Positions 15,879-24,972 of a stretch of DNA of 64,000 nucleotides are shown here, piece after piece (within the stretch, counting starts at the first letter, position 1; every line of letters starts with the position of its first letter). The stretch covers positions 16,992 to 80,991 of the forward strand of contig JAAYKY010000007.1 of the NCBI GenBank assembly GCA_012522185.1, in the 5' to 3' direction. Position numbers and translations under genes: made by a program. The stretch comes from Flavobacteriaceae bacterium. Lineage in GTDB: Bacteria; Bacteroidota; Bacteroidia; Flavobacteriales; Weeksellaceae. Under the pieces are notes generated by a model. The model did no database searches. It was given only the letters and a program-made list of their open reading frames with translations, and was not told where the DNA came from.

Positions 15879-17162
15879 ATGAAAATCTGGGATAAAGGTT
15901 TCTCTGTAAACGATAAAATCGAAAAATTCACGGTAGGAAAAGATCGAATTTTAGACGGTTATCTCGCCAAATACGATGCGATTGCGTCCAAAGCACAAGC
16001 CAATATGCTGAGTCAAGTCGGAATTATTTCGGCTGATGACAATCAAAAACTACAAATCGCGCTTGACGATATTCTGAAAGAAATTGAAAACGGAGATTTC
16101 CTCATCGATGAAAACTTTGAAGATGTTCATTCCAAAATCGAAGCGGAATTAATCATAAAAACAGGCGATGCCGGAAAGATGATCCATACCGCACGCTCCC
16201 GAAATGACCAGGTTTTGGTGGCCATTCAATTGTTTTTGAAAGAATATTTGACCGAAACCAAAACAAAAGTGCTGGAATTGATCGATATCTTGGTCAATAA
16301 AGCAGACGAACATAAAAACGACCTGATGCCCGGATATACGCATTTCCAAGCGGCCATGCCGAGCAGTTTCGGGATGTGGTTTTCGGCGTATGCAGAAAAT
16401 TTATTGTCCGATTTATACTTCTTGGATGCGGCTTTCAAAGTTGCCGACCAAAATCCATTGGGTTCCGGTGCAGGATTTGGAACAAGTTTTCCAATCGACC
16501 GAAAAGCAACTACCAAAGAATTAGGTTTTTCCGAAATGGCGGTAAGTTCTGTCGGAGCGCAAATGTTGCGTGGGAAATCTGAGAAATCGACTGCCGTAGC
16601 GATTTCGATGATTTGCGGAACTCTTTCTAAAATGTCGTATGATTTGGTAATGTACAATAGTCAGGATATGGGATTTGTGAAATTGCCAAAGGAAATGACA
16701 ACCGGTTCTTCCATTATGCCGCACAAAAAAAATCCCGATGTTTTTGAATTGACGCGTGCGCATTGCAATCGTTTGCAAGGATTGCCAAATGATATCATTT
16801 TGACTATCAATAATTTACCGAGCGGTTACCACCGTGATTTTCAGATTTTAAAGGAAATTTTATTTGAACCGATGGTTCAGTTCAACGATATTCTCGATAT
16901 TTTGATTTTTGCTTTGCCGCAAATTCAGATTACTGAAGGATTTATGAATCAGGAAAAATACGATTCAATTTATACGGTGGAAAACATCAACCATTTGTTG
17001 CAAACCGGGACTTCTTTCCGGGATGCTTATAAAATTGTGGGAATTTCGGTGGACGAAGGAAATTACGTACCGCACAAGGAATTCCAAACTTCACATTTGG
17101 GAAGTATTCACAATTTAGGATTGGAAGAAATCCGCGAGAAAATCAAACGATACAAAGGATAG
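15879..17162 (+). CDS. argH: Argininosuccinate lyase
   Basis: A 427-residue cytosolic enzyme that splits argininosuccinate into arginine and fumarate. Fumarase/lyase superfamily motifs are present: TARSRNDQV (104-112), GYTHFQ (152-157) and the flexible signature loop GSSIMPHKKNP (276-286) with the catalytic serine. It is about 30 residues shorter than proteobacterial ArgH, as I expect for Bacteroidota. No other arginine genes lie next to it; it sits alone between a metal ATPase and a sigma/anti-sigma pair. The opening MKIWDKGFSVNDKIEKFT is typical of the flavobacterial form, supporting this start. Confidence 0.95.
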   Translation: MKIWDKGFSVNDKIEKFTVGKDRILDGYLAKYDAIASKAQANMLSQVGIISADDNQKLQIALDDILKEIENGDFLIDENFEDVHSKIEAELIIKTGDAGKMIHTARSRNDQVLVAIQLFLKEYLTETKTKVLELIDILVNKADEHKNDLMPGYTHFQAAMPSSFGMWFSAYAENLLSDLYFLDAAFKVADQNPLGSGAGFGTSFPIDRKATTKELGFSEMAVSSVGAQMLRGKSEKSTAVAISMICGTLSKMSYDLVMYNSQDMGFVKLPKEMTTGSSIMPHKKNPDVFELTRAHCNRLQGLPNDIILTINNLPSGYHRDFQILKEILFEPMVQFNDILDILIFALPQIQITEGFMNQEKYDSIYTVENINHLLQTGTSFRDAYKIVGISVDEGNYVPHKEFQTSHLGSIHNLGLEEIREKIKRYKG

Positions 17163-17173
17163 ATTTCCGGACG

Positions 17174-17216
17174 CTTTGACAAAGTTTTATTCGTAGTGAA
17201 GAGAACTTTGTCAAAG
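17174..17216. terminator. Long hairpin between convergent argH and anti-sigma genes
   Basis: A perfect 13-bp stem (CTTTGACAAAGTT and its complement AACTTTGTCAAAG) with a 17-nt loop, followed by TTTT on the plus strand and AT-rich DNA on the other side. Lying between convergent genes, it could end transcription from both directions. The same CTTTG-x-CAAAG core recurs at 41531-41566. Confidence 0.6.
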
Positions 17217-17232
17217 TTTTGATGGAATTTCA

Positions 17233-18138
17233 TTAATTATCCCAAAACTGAGACTGAACTCCTTGTTTATTTTCTTCAATAAATTCTCGAATTTCTTTAC
17301 TCTCTTTCGAATTTCTTTTTGAATTTTTTCCGGTGTAAATAATACTGATTGAATCCTTCATTTTTTGGAAGATAATTTGTTTCGGATAAGCGATTTCAGC
17401 ATTCTCAAAAATGTAAATACTGTCGGACTTTGAAACCAAGTCGTAACGAATTGTTTTGTTTTTAAGCAAAACATCGAAGAAATTAAATTTAGAACTCAAA
17501 GAATCTTTTTCAGGAACAAAATAGGAATTCCCTAATCTCCTTTTGTCTTCCCTTTCAGAAAGTTCCGTTTGAGAAGGATTTTGAAGAATTGCTTTGCTTT
17601 CTTTTTTGGCTGAAATCGCAATCTCCTCGCTTTCTTCTGAAATTTTTGCTCTTGCCATTACGGGTGCAGCGGAAACTTCTTCTATGGGTGCGATGTCGTA
17701 AACCGCTTCTGATTTCATGGGTTCGGGAAGTTTTAATTCGATTTGTTGAGGTTTGTTTTCCAGTTCATTCTCGATGATTTCCGGTGCCGATTTTTTCTCT
17801 TCACGAATGACCACTGATGGATTGCTTTCCTCCAATTTATTTAGAATCTCCGATGCGTTTTCTTCATTGATTTCTACCGGAACTTCATATACAATCTGAG
17901 TTGAATTCTCCAGCTTTGAAGCAGGATTGGGATTATTCAATAATGACCAAACACCAATGACCATTCCTAATACAACACAAGCTGCTGTGGCATATTTCCA
18001 CCATTGAATTTTCTTTTTCTGAACGGATTTTTCATCGAGTCGTTCTTCGATTCGGTCCCAAATCAAATCCCGCGGTTCTTCATCCAATCCGTGTCGGTTG
18101 TCCCGAAACATATCTTCTATGGGATCATTTGTGCTCAT
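17233..18138 (-). CDS. Probable anti-sigma factor, membrane-anchored
   Basis: A 301-residue protein whose start overlaps the end of the ECF sigma gene by 4 bp (ATGA), a strong sign of coupling. The N-terminus (about 1-40) is acidic and helical with RDLIWDRIEERLDE, then one transmembrane helix (about 49-66, YATAACVVLGMVIGVWSLL). The large remainder is Glu/Pro/Lys-rich and would lie in the periplasm. A short N-terminal helical domain followed by one membrane span is the usual anti-sigma layout, although no zinc-binding HxxxCxxC motif is present. Which signal it senses cannot be told. It has no terminator of its own beyond the hairpin shared with argH. Confidence 0.65.
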   Translation of the reverse strand: MSTNDPIEDMFRDNRHGLDEEPRDLIWDRIEERLDEKSVQKKKIQWWKYATAACVVLGMVIGVWSLLNNPNPASKLENSTQIVYEVPVEINEENASEILNKLEESNPSVVIREEKKSAPEIIENELENKPQQIELKLPEPMKSEAVYDIAPIEEVSAAPVMARAKISEESEEIAISAKKESKAILQNPSQTELSEREDKRRLGNSYFVPEKDSLSSKFNFFDVLLKNKTIRYDLVSKSDSIYIFENAEIAYPKQIIFQKMKDSISIIYTGKNSKRNSKESKEIREFIEENKQGVQSQFWDN

Positions 18139-18677
18139 ACCGATTTATTTTGGCTAATTCCATATTCGTTCAACAATACTTTCAACTTTTCCTTTGCCAA
18201 ATTGAGCTGGGATTTCGAAGTTCCTTCGGAAATCTTCAGTTTTTCGGCAATTTCGCTGTGTTTATATCCCTCGATTACGTAAAGATTAAACACCGTCCGG
18301 CAACCGGTTGGCAGAAAATCCAGTAATTTCAGAATGTCCTGTTCATATAAATTTTCCAAAGCCGTTGCATCTCTTTTGGGTTGGATGTTTGAAGTTTCCA
18401 AATACACTGTAAAATCATTTTTCTTGCGAAGCTCCATCAGGCATTCATTGATAAAAATCCTTTGCATCCAACCTTCAAAATTTCCTTTTCCTTCAAAAGA
18501 ATTGATGTTCTCAAAAATCTTCAAAAACCCTTTGACCAATACATCTTCCGCCAATTCTACATTTTTCATATAACGTTTGCAAACTCCAAAGAAGCGTGCG
18601 CTGTATTTTTCATACAACAACTTCTGAGCCTTGCGGTCACGGCGTTTACAGCCTTCTATGAATTCCACTTCTTTCAC
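18135..18677 (-). CDS. ECF-type RNA polymerase sigma factor
   Basis: A 180-residue sigma-70 family protein with the two-domain ECF layout. Region 2 (about 8-75) has QKLLYEKYSARFFGVCKRY and AEDVLVKGFLKIFENINSFEGKGNFEGWMQRI. Region 4 (about 120-172) has LLDFLPTGCRTVFNLYVIEGYKHSEIAEKLKISEGTSKSQL, a typical helix-turn-helix. Region 1.1 and 3 are absent, as expected. The downstream membrane protein overlaps by 4 bp and is the likely anti-sigma partner. The targets are unknown; no matching promoter set was found in the window. Confidence 0.93.
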   Translation of the reverse strand: MKEVEFIEGCKRRDRKAQKLLYEKYSARFFGVCKRYMKNVELAEDVLVKGFLKIFENINSFEGKGNFEGWMQRIFINECLMELRKKNDFTVYLETSNIQPKRDATALENLYEQDILKLLDFLPTGCRTVFNLYVIEGYKHSEIAEKLKISEGTSKSQLNLAKEKLKVLLNEYGISQNKSV

Positions 18678-18862
18678 GGTTTTTCTTCTGATTATAAAGA
18701 TGCGAATAAATTTAAAAAGGTTGGTTTGTGGAAAATTTAAATTAATTGACGATTCTTTATCAAATTATCTGATTTCTTGCATATTTCTTTATAATCATTC
18801 TAAATTATAAAGCAATAATTAATTTGAATTGAGAATGTTCTGAAAAATGTTTAATTAAAGGG

Positions 18863-18870
18863 TAAATTTG
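18863..18870 (+). promoter_or_regulatory. -7 box (TAAATTTG) for aconitase
   Basis: A full TAnnTTTG match 45 bp upstream of the acn ATG, in the 238-bp interval divergent from the sigma gene. Confidence 0.5.
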
Positions 18871-18915
18871 TAATCCTTTATTGAAAGGGAATTTTTAACT
18901 AAAAATTAAACGATT

Positions 18916-21186
18916 ATGGCATTTGATATTGATATGATTAAGGACGTCTATTCCCGAATGAAAGAGCGGGTTGATACAGCAAGACAAGTTGTGGGGCGGC
19001 CTTTGACTTATTCAGAAAAAATACTTTATGCACACCTTCATGCTGGAGTTGCAACAGAAGCTTACACACGTGGTGAATCCTATGTAGATTTCGCTCCGGA
19101 TCGTGTAGCTATGCAGGATGCGACGGCGCAAATGGCACTTCTGCAGTTCATGCAGGCCGGAAAAGTAAAAACAGCTGTTCCTTCGACGGTTCACTGTGAT
19201 CACTTGATTCAGGCAAAAGTAGGTGCGAAAATTGACTTACAAGACGCAATCAATAAATCTTCGGAAGTATTTAACTTCCTTGAATCAGTTTCCAACAAAT
19301 ACGGAATTGGTTTCTGGAGGCCCGGCGCAGGGATTATTCACCAAGTAGTTTTGGAAAACTATGCGTTTCCGGGTGGAATGATGATCGGTACTGACTCACA
19401 TACGCCAAATGCCGGTGGATTGGGAATGGTAGCGATTGGAGTAGGTGGAGCCGATGCGGTGGACGTGATGGCAGGAATGGCCTGGGAATTAAAAATGCCA
19501 AAATTAATCGGAGTTAAATTAACCGGAAAACTAAACGGATGGTCTTCTCCAAAAGACGTGATTCTGGAAGTAGCCGGATTATTGACCGTAAAAGGAGGAA
19601 CCGGAGCCATTGTAGAATATTTCGGTGAAGGAGCCGAAAGTCTTTCTGCAACAGGAAAAGGAACCATCTGTAATATGGGTGCTGAAATTGGAGCAACGAC
19701 TTCCATCTTTGCTTATGACGATGCTTCTGAGCGTTACCTGAGAGCAACGGATCGTAATGATGTGGCTGAACTGGCTAATGCACACCGCGAATATTTACGT
19801 TCGGACAAAGAAGTTTATGAAAACCCTGAAAAATATTACGATGAACTAATTGTCATCGACCTTGATAAATTGGAACCAAGACTGAACGGACCTTTTACAC
19901 CCGACTTGATGACACCGGTTTCCAAAATGAAAGAAGTTGCCGGAAACAATGACTGGCCTTTGACGGTAGAATGGGGATTGATTGGTTCTTGTACCAACTC
20001 TTCTTACGAAGACCTTTCAAGAGCAGCTTCCATTGCCAAACAAGCAGTGGACAAAGGATTGGTGACCAAAGCAAGCTTTGGAATCAATCCGGGTTCAGAA
20101 CAAGTTCGTTATACAGCGGAAAGAGATGGGATTTTGCAGCCTTTCAATGATTTGGATGCGGTAATTTTCACCAATGCTTGCGGACCTTGTATTGGTCAAT
20201 GGGACAGAGAAGGAGCCGATAAAGAAGAGAAAAATACCATCGTTCACTCGTTTAACCGAAACTTTAAAAAACGTGCTGACGGAAACCCAAATACTTATGC
20301 ATTCGTAACTTCACCTGAAATGGTAGCAGCAATCGCGATTGCAGGTCGTCTGGACTTCAATCCGATTACCGATACCTTGACCAATAAAAACGGTGAAGAA
20401 GTAAAATTGGATCCACCGGTAGGAGAAGAATTACCTTCAAAAGGTTTTGATGCAGAAGATCCGGGTTATCAAGCGCCTGTGGAAGATGGGTCTACGGTGG
20501 AAGTAGTCGTGAAACCAGATTCAGAGCGCCTTCAATTATTGGAAAGTTTTCCGGCTTGGAACGGACAAAACATCATGGGGGCGAAATTATTGATAAAAGC
20601 TTACGGTAAATGTACCACCGACCATATTTCAATGGCAGGTCCTTGGTTGCGTTTCCGTGGTCATTTGGATAATATTTCAAACAATACCCTGACAGGTGCT
20701 GTCAACGAATTCAATCAGGAAACCAATAAAGTTAAAAATACTTTGACGGGCGAATACGGTGCGGTGCCAGATGTAGCAAGAGCTTACAAAGCAGCGGGCG
20801 TTCCAACCATCGTAGTGGGAGACGAAAACTACGGTGAAGGTTCTTCACGTGAGCACGCAGCCATGCAGCCGAGACATTTGGGGGTAGCAGCGGTTTTGGT
20901 ACGTTCTTTTGCACGTATTCACGAAACCAACCTGAAAAAACAGGGAATGCTTGCGCTTACATTTGCCAACAAAGAAGATTACGATAAAATTCAGGAAGAC
21001 GATACCATTAACTTTATCGATTTAACTGAGTTTGCGCCGAACAAACCTTTGACTTTGGAATTCGTTCATGCGGACGGAACCAAAGATTTGGTCAAAGCCA
21101 ATCATACTTATAATGCAGCTCAGATTGAATGGTTCAAAGCAGGTTCTGCACTGAATCTAATCAAAAAGCAACAAGCTCAGAATTAA
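18916..21186 (+). CDS. acn: Aconitate hydratase
   Basis: A 756-residue cytosolic TCA-cycle enzyme interconverting citrate and isocitrate with a [4Fe-4S] cluster. The catalytic segment [16 protein letters not shown] and [13 protein letters not shown] is present. The three cluster cysteines fall in [11 protein letters not shown] and NACGPCIGQ. The swivel domain ends with [20 protein letters not shown]. The length and the start [18 protein letters not shown] match the Bacteroidota form that resembles mitochondrial aconitase. A strong terminator follows, so the gene is probably monocistronic, and the long leader with its own promoter box agrees with that. Confidence 0.96.
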   Translation: MAFDIDMIKDVYSRMKERVDTARQVVGRPLTYSEKILYAHLHAGVATEAYTRGESYVDFAPDRVAMQDATAQMALLQFMQAGKVKTAVPSTVHCDHLIQAKVGAKIDLQDAINKSSEVFNFLESVSNKYGIGFWRPGAGIIHQVVLENYAFPGGMMIGTDSHTPNAGGLGMVAIGVGGADAVDVMAGMAWELKMPKLIGVKLTGKLNGWSSPKDVILEVAGLLTVKGGTGAIVEYFGEGAESLSATGKGTICNMGAEIGATTSIFAYDDASERYLRATDRNDVAELANAHREYLRSDKEVYENPEKYYDELIVIDLDKLEPRLNGPFTPDLMTPVSKMKEVAGNNDWPLTVEWGLIGSCTNSSYEDLSRAASIAKQAVDKGLVTKASFGINPGSEQVRYTAERDGILQPFNDLDAVIFTNACGPCIGQWDREGADKEEKNTIVHSFNRNFKKRADGNPNTYAFVTSPEMVAAIAIAGRLDFNPITDTLTNKNGEEVKLDPPVGEELPSKGFDAEDPGYQAPVEDGSTVEVVVKPDSERLQLLESFPAWNGQNIMGAKLLIKAYGKCTTDHISMAGPWLRFRGHLDNISNNTLTGAVNEFNQETNKVKNTLTGEYGAVPDVARAYKAAGVPTIVVGDENYGEGSSREHAAMQPRHLGVAAVLVRSFARIHETNLKKQGMLALTFANKEDYDKIQEDDTINFIDLTEFAPNKPLTLEFVHADGTKDLVKANHTYNAAQIEWFKAGSALNLIKKQQAQN

Positions 21187-21210
21187 AAATTCGTAAATCA
21201 GAATAATTAA

Positions 21211-21240
21211 ATCCCGTTCAGAAATGAGCGGGATTTTTTT
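21211..21240 (+). terminator. Intrinsic terminator after acn
   Basis: A 10-bp stem (ATCCCGTTCA with TGAGCGGGAT, one G-T pair), GAAA loop and seven T. It lies 24 bp past the stop codon. Confidence 0.88.
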
Positions 21241-21366
21241 AAATTACTAGAAAGAAATTATCAATAGAGCGATTGAAGCCATTTGAAAGGTTCTGACTTT
21301 GTTAACGATTTGTAAACACAAAGATTTAGCACGGATTTTGGCATATACTAACCAAATCTTTAAATT

Positions 21367-22251
21367 ATGAACACAGTTAGATTCTTTTTAGGCGCATTGA
21401 TGATTATGGCGGGAACCGTTGTAATGGATGCACAAGTTAGATCAACATCCGGAAACACCGTGAGAAGCGGGTCTGAAAAAGCGACCACAACCAATTCGTC
21501 TGTACGTTCAGGCAATTCGACACAGGTTCGCCAGTCAACCGGAACAAATCAAACGGTACGTTCCAATCAGAATTCATCTGTGCGAAACAATCAGTCGGCA
21601 ACAGAAAAGCAGCCGGTGAGAGCGACGCAGAATAATTCAGTTCGAAACACTTCAACTTCAAATAATGTTCGGAATAATTCTTCGGTAAAAAATGAATCGG
21701 TTCGTTCCAATTCAACTCCGACTCGTGCAAATAATGGCAGCCAATCGGTTAGAAACACTGAGAATAGAACAATCCGAGTGGAAAATCAGCCGCAAGCAAG
21801 AACTTATAACCGAAATTCAGTGAAATTTGAAAGTGGTGCGGCGCGAAGAGTGATTTATCACAATAATAAGAATGCGAATTTTCACAAAGTGAATTACAAT
21901 AACCATTATTATTACATCGACAACGGATATTATTACCAATGGCACAACAACCACTATATGAGAGTGATGGCTCCGATTGGATTTTACGTTCACACATTGC
22001 CGATGGGCTATACCAATATCTATATTGGCGGAAACCATTACTACCACTATAACGGAACTTTTTATAACTGGTATAATAATAACTATTACGTAGTTGAACC
22101 TCCGATTGGTGCAATCGTTTATGCTTTACCTGCTGATTATGAGAGGGTTTATATCAACGGCGAGAGGTTCTATGAATACTTCGGAGTATTGTACAAAAGA
22201 GTTAGATATTACGGCAAGAGAGCTTATCAAGTAGTAGGATACATCAATTGA
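21367..22251 (+). CDS. Secreted low-complexity protein with Tyr/Asn/His-rich C-terminal repeats (DUF6515-like)
   Basis: A 294-residue protein with a signal peptide (cleavage near MDAQVRS, about residue 23). Residues 24-140 are a low-complexity Ser/Asn/Thr/Arg region with repeated SVRN or VRS units. Residues 165-290 contain repeats with the pattern NHYYY-x-NG-xYY-W and VMAPIGFYVHTLPMGYTNIYIGG, then VVEPPIGAIVYALPADYERVYING. The paired APIG...LP...Y-x-x-V-Y-I-x-G units resemble DUF6515 family proteins, which are secreted proteins of unknown function. The disordered linker followed by aromatic repeats suggests surface or envelope localisation. A terminator follows 24 bp downstream. Confidence 0.75.
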   Translation: MNTVRFFLGALMIMAGTVVMDAQVRSTSGNTVRSGSEKATTTNSSVRSGNSTQVRQSTGTNQTVRSNQNSSVRNNQSATEKQPVRATQNNSVRNTSTSNNVRNNSSVKNESVRSNSTPTRANNGSQSVRNTENRTIRVENQPQARTYNRNSVKFESGAARRVIYHNNKNANFHKVNYNNHYYYIDNGYYYQWHNNHYMRVMAPIGFYVHTLPMGYTNIYIGGNHYYHYNGTFYNWYNNNYYVVEPPIGAIVYALPADYERVYINGERFYEYFGVLYKRVRYYGKRAYQVVGYIN

Positions 22252-22275
22252 TAAATAGATTTTAATTAATCTGGG

Positions 22276-22301
22276 AACCCGGCTTTAGGTCGGGTTTTTT
22301 T
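22276..22301 (+). terminator. Intrinsic terminator after the low-complexity secreted protein
   Basis: Stem AACCCGGC with GTCGGGTT (one G-T pair), a short TTTAG loop and a seven-T run. It lies between this gene and the leftward pigment operon. Confidence 0.85.
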
Positions 22302-22314
22302 CATTTCCAATTCT

Positions 22315-23499
22315 TTAGGAATTCGACAAACTACTTGGTTTTTTTCTCAATTCCAATAGGAAATGAGCGCCTGTTCCGAAAATTATCGCACCAAGTATTG
22401 CAACCGTAAAACTTCCAACTATGTATTGCAACAAATGTTGACCTACGAATTCTTTATAAGACTCCAAAGCATCCCAACGAAAAGGAGGAAGGGGTTTATT
22501 GCCCAAAATAAAACCACCCGTTTTCAGCGAAATATAAATGATAAACGGAATCAACGGCGGCATACTGACATTGGAGAAAGCAAAAGCAATCAATTTGTTC
22601 AGTCTCAATAAAAAAGCAAGCGAAAGCACCAAAATCGTATGAAATCCCCAAAAAGGAGAAAGCCCGATGAAAACACCCAAAGCAACAGAAAGAGCTTTTT
22701 TGGCATTTGAATCCTCGCTGTGAAGTAAATCTTCTAAAAAGAATCGTTTAAATCCTTTTTTTTTAAAAGAATTGAAATAAGTCTTTGGTTTATAATAGAT
22801 AAGTGCAAGGAAAACCAGCCAGGTATTCAACAAACTGATTCTTGAAAAGTCCTTAAACGGCCGAAAGTGCGAAACCCTTTCCGATTCATCATACAAAACC
22901 TGAATCGGAACATTTTTAACTGGAATCCCTGCCCAAGCTGCCTTCACGATGACTTCGATTTCAAATTCAAATTTTCTCGTGAAAAACTTCATGTCTTTCA
23001 TTCGTCGGATCGGATACAGCCGAAAACCCGATTGAGTGTCTTGGAGTTTAATTCCCGTTTCAAATCGATACCAGAAATTGGAAAAACGATTCCCAAAACT
23101 GCTTTTTCCGGGAATTCCGTCTTGCTCCATATTACGGTCGCCAATGAGCAAAGCTTCACCGTTTCTTTGAATTTCTTCCAGAAATACCGGAATATCTTCT
23201 GGGAAATGTTGACCATCGGAATCGATGGTTATCACATAATCAAATCCAAGTTTCAAAGCCTCTTTAAACCCGGTTCGTAAAGCCATTCCTTTGCCTTGAT
23301 TTTTAGGTAGATGAATGGCTTTAATTGGCGAGAATTCTTTTAAAATTTCAGCCGTAGAATCGGTGGAACCATCGTTTATCACGATGATTTCATTTGTAAT
23401 TGTCAAAGTTTTATCCAAAACGCGTCGTAGCGTTTTTTCATTGTTGTAGGTCGGAATGAGGACACAAGCATTGAGGTGACTAAGCGCGTTGGAGGACAT
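22315..23499 (-). CDS. Glycosyltransferase family 2 / DUF2062 fusion protein
   Basis: A 394-residue membrane protein. The N-terminal GT-A domain has LIPTYNN (14-20), IIVINDGSTDST (38-49) and the metal-binding TIDSDGQH (91-98). The C-terminal part (about 265-385) is a DUF2062 domain with several transmembrane helices, including SVALGVFIGLSPFWGFH. The combination is common in flexirubin/aryl polyene clusters. It probably transfers a sugar from a nucleotide or polyprenol donor, but the acceptor is unknown. It is the last gene of the leftward operon and ends next to the terminator of the convergent gene. Confidence 0.88.
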   Translation of the reverse strand: MSSNALSHLNACVLIPTYNNEKTLRRVLDKTLTITNEIIVINDGSTDSTAEILKEFSPIKAIHLPKNQGKGMALRTGFKEALKLGFDYVITIDSDGQHFPEDIPVFLEEIQRNGEALLIGDRNMEQDGIPGKSSFGNRFSNFWYRFETGIKLQDTQSGFRLYPIRRMKDMKFFTRKFEFEIEVIVKAAWAGIPVKNVPIQVLYDESERVSHFRPFKDFSRISLLNTWLVFLALIYYKPKTYFNSFKKKGFKRFFLEDLLHSEDSNAKKALSVALGVFIGLSPFWGFHTILVLSLAFLLRLNKLIAFAFSNVSMPPLIPFIIYISLKTGGFILGNKPLPPFRWDALESYKEFVGQHLLQYIVGSFTVAILGAIIFGTGAHFLLELRKKPSSLSNS

Positions 23500-23507
23500 T
23501 TTTGGAT

Positions 23508-23972
23508 TTAACTTTTGGAATAATCGGTCAAATAACCCTTGATCATATTAACCAATCCTTGGTCTTGAATTTCGGGAAGTGCCGACTGTATAAATTTTTT
23601 ATCCGACTCAATTTGGGTGTTGTATTTAAACATTTTGGGAAGGTTTTCCTGAATGCTCAAACGAATCAGACGAATTTCCACATTGTCCGGATCCTTTTGC
23701 ACCGCTTTTTCAATCAAATCAATTCCGTCTTTTACTTTGTTTTTTCGTTGCAATAAAGGTTCGTAACGCGCAAGCAAAGTTTGTCCGGCTCCTTTGTAAG
23801 CAAGCATTACCGCTTTATCGGAACTGCTCACCGTTTTTACTTGTTCGTAAAATGAATTGGCCTTTTCTTCGGACTTTGTGGCTTCACGATAAGATTTCCG
23901 CAAATCGTTTGATTGCGCAAAAACTGCCAAGGAAAAATTCAGGGTGATGAAAATAAATAATAATGATTTCAT
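23508..23972 (-). CDS. Secreted hypothetical protein of the pigment cluster
   Basis: A 154-residue protein with a signal peptide (residues 1-19, cleavage near VFAQS). The mature part is almost wholly helical, and the segment KNKVKDGIDLIEKAVQKDPDNVEIRLIRLSIQENLPKM resembles a tetratricopeptide pair. No catalytic motif was found. It lies 8 bp downstream of... more exactly, 8 bp separates it from the start of the GT2-DUF2062 gene that follows it, and 2 bp separates it from the preceding dehydratase gene. It therefore belongs to the pigment operon and probably assists assembly or transport in the periplasm. That role is inferred from location only. Confidence 0.7.
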   Translation of the reverse strand: MKSLLFIFITLNFSLAVFAQSNDLRKSYREATKSEEKANSFYEQVKTVSSSDKAVMLAYKGAGQTLLARYEPLLQRKNKVKDGIDLIEKAVQKDPDNVEIRLIRLSIQENLPKMFKYNTQIESDKKFIQSALPEIQDQGLVNMIKGYLTDYSKS

Positions 23973-23974
23973 AA

Positions 23975-24346
23975 CTAAATTTCTTTAAAATTCCCTCCGA
24001 ATTTTAGAGCCGGATTTTCATCCATCAAAACCATGGCTTTGATGGAAATCTCTCCTTCTTCTACTGGTTCAAAAGACAAATCAAACCGCACTTCCTCGTT
24101 TTCTTCGGGATTGATGATGGCCATAAACTTCACATTTCGTGCCGTTTTCAGCATCAATTCTTTGCCGAAATGCTTCTCACTCAATTCCTTTATGATTTGC
24201 ATAGTGCAAACGCCCGGTGTAACCGGATGATTGGGAAAATGCCCTTGAAATATCGAATGATTTTTATCGATTTTTACCATAACCGAAATTCCATTTTCAG
24301 TGGATTTTGAATCAAGAATGATGTAAAAATCGTTTAGAAGTTTCAT
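23975..24346 (-). CDS. FabZ-like hotdog protein (3-hydroxyacyl-ACP dehydratase homologue)
   Basis: A 123-residue single-hotdog protein. The start MKLLNDFYIIL was preferred over an ATG 17 codons upstream because the shorter version begins exactly where the fold begins. The motif GHFPNHPVTPGVC corresponds to the FabZ active-site loop with the catalytic histidine. The acidic residue usually found five positions after PG is glutamine here (CTMQIIKEL). The change may weaken or alter dehydratase activity. In aryl polyene clusters such proteins dehydrate the growing chain. It lies between an outer-membrane protein gene and a secreted helical protein gene. Confidence 0.82.
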   Translation of the reverse strand: MKLLNDFYIILDSKSTENGISVMVKIDKNHSIFQGHFPNHPVTPGVCTMQIIKELSEKHFGKELMLKTARNVKFMAIINPEENEEVRFDLSFEPVEEGEISIKAMVLMDENPALKFGGNFKEI

Positions 24347-24365
24347 AAATATGCGGAAATAATTA

Positions 24366-24962
24366 TTATTTAAGGCGAAATTTATAAACAACGCCAAGCT
24401 GAATGACCTGATTTAGACGAGATTTGCCGTTGTCCCAGTTGAAGAAGTCTATGACATCTTGCAATCCTTGTTTGTACCTTGCCTCGAAGCTTAATCCAAA
24501 GGGTAAATCATAACCCAAACCACCTACCACTGCGAAATCAAAAGGTTGCGTATAAAGATAACCCAAGTAATTTCCCTCATCATCATAAATTCCTTGATCC
24601 GATTCAGAATAGCTATCGTCAATTTCGAAATTGAATTCAGGCCCAATTAAAAAATGAAACCCTTCCGCGAAATAGAATTTATTGATTACACCTATCGTAA
24701 AATAAGTCATTTTTAAATCTTCTCTTGTATTATAAACCTCTGAAGCCCCTTGCATGGAAACACCTATTTCTGGCTGAAGTGCATAAAAATGACTGAATTT
24801 AACAGCAAAAGCTGCCCCACCATATGCGCCTACATAGGATTTTCCATCCATATCGCTCACATTGGCAATGTTGATACCTGCTTTCGGTCCCAGCCAAAGC
24901 TCAACTTGTGCTTGAGAGATTACAGAAAACATCAATAAACTAAGAATAAAGATTTTCCTCAT
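24366..24962 (-). CDS. Outer-membrane beta-barrel protein (porin-like family)
   Basis: A 198-residue precursor with a signal peptide (cleavage near ISQAQ, residue 18). The mature part shows alternating hydrophobic strands, beginning VELWLGPKAGINIANVSD and ending in the membrane-strand pattern LNQVIQLGVVYKFRLK, typical of small eight-stranded Bacteroidota barrels. It sits inside the leftward pigment operon, between the LolB-like lipoprotein and a FabZ-like protein. It could help place pigment in the outer membrane, but the family is broad and the role unproven. A possible -7 box (TACATTTG on this strand, 24988-24995) lies inside the end of the upstream gene. Confidence 0.8.
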   Translation of the reverse strand: MRKIFILSLLMFSVISQAQVELWLGPKAGINIANVSDMDGKSYVGAYGGAAFAVKFSHFYALQPEIGVSMQGASEVYNTREDLKMTYFTIGVINKFYFAEGFHFLIGPEFNFEIDDSYSESDQGIYDDEGNYLGYLYTQPFDFAVVGGLGYDLPFGLSFEARYKQGLQDVIDFFNWDNGKSRLNQVIQLGVVYKFRLK

Positions 24963-24972
24963 GAAATTAATT

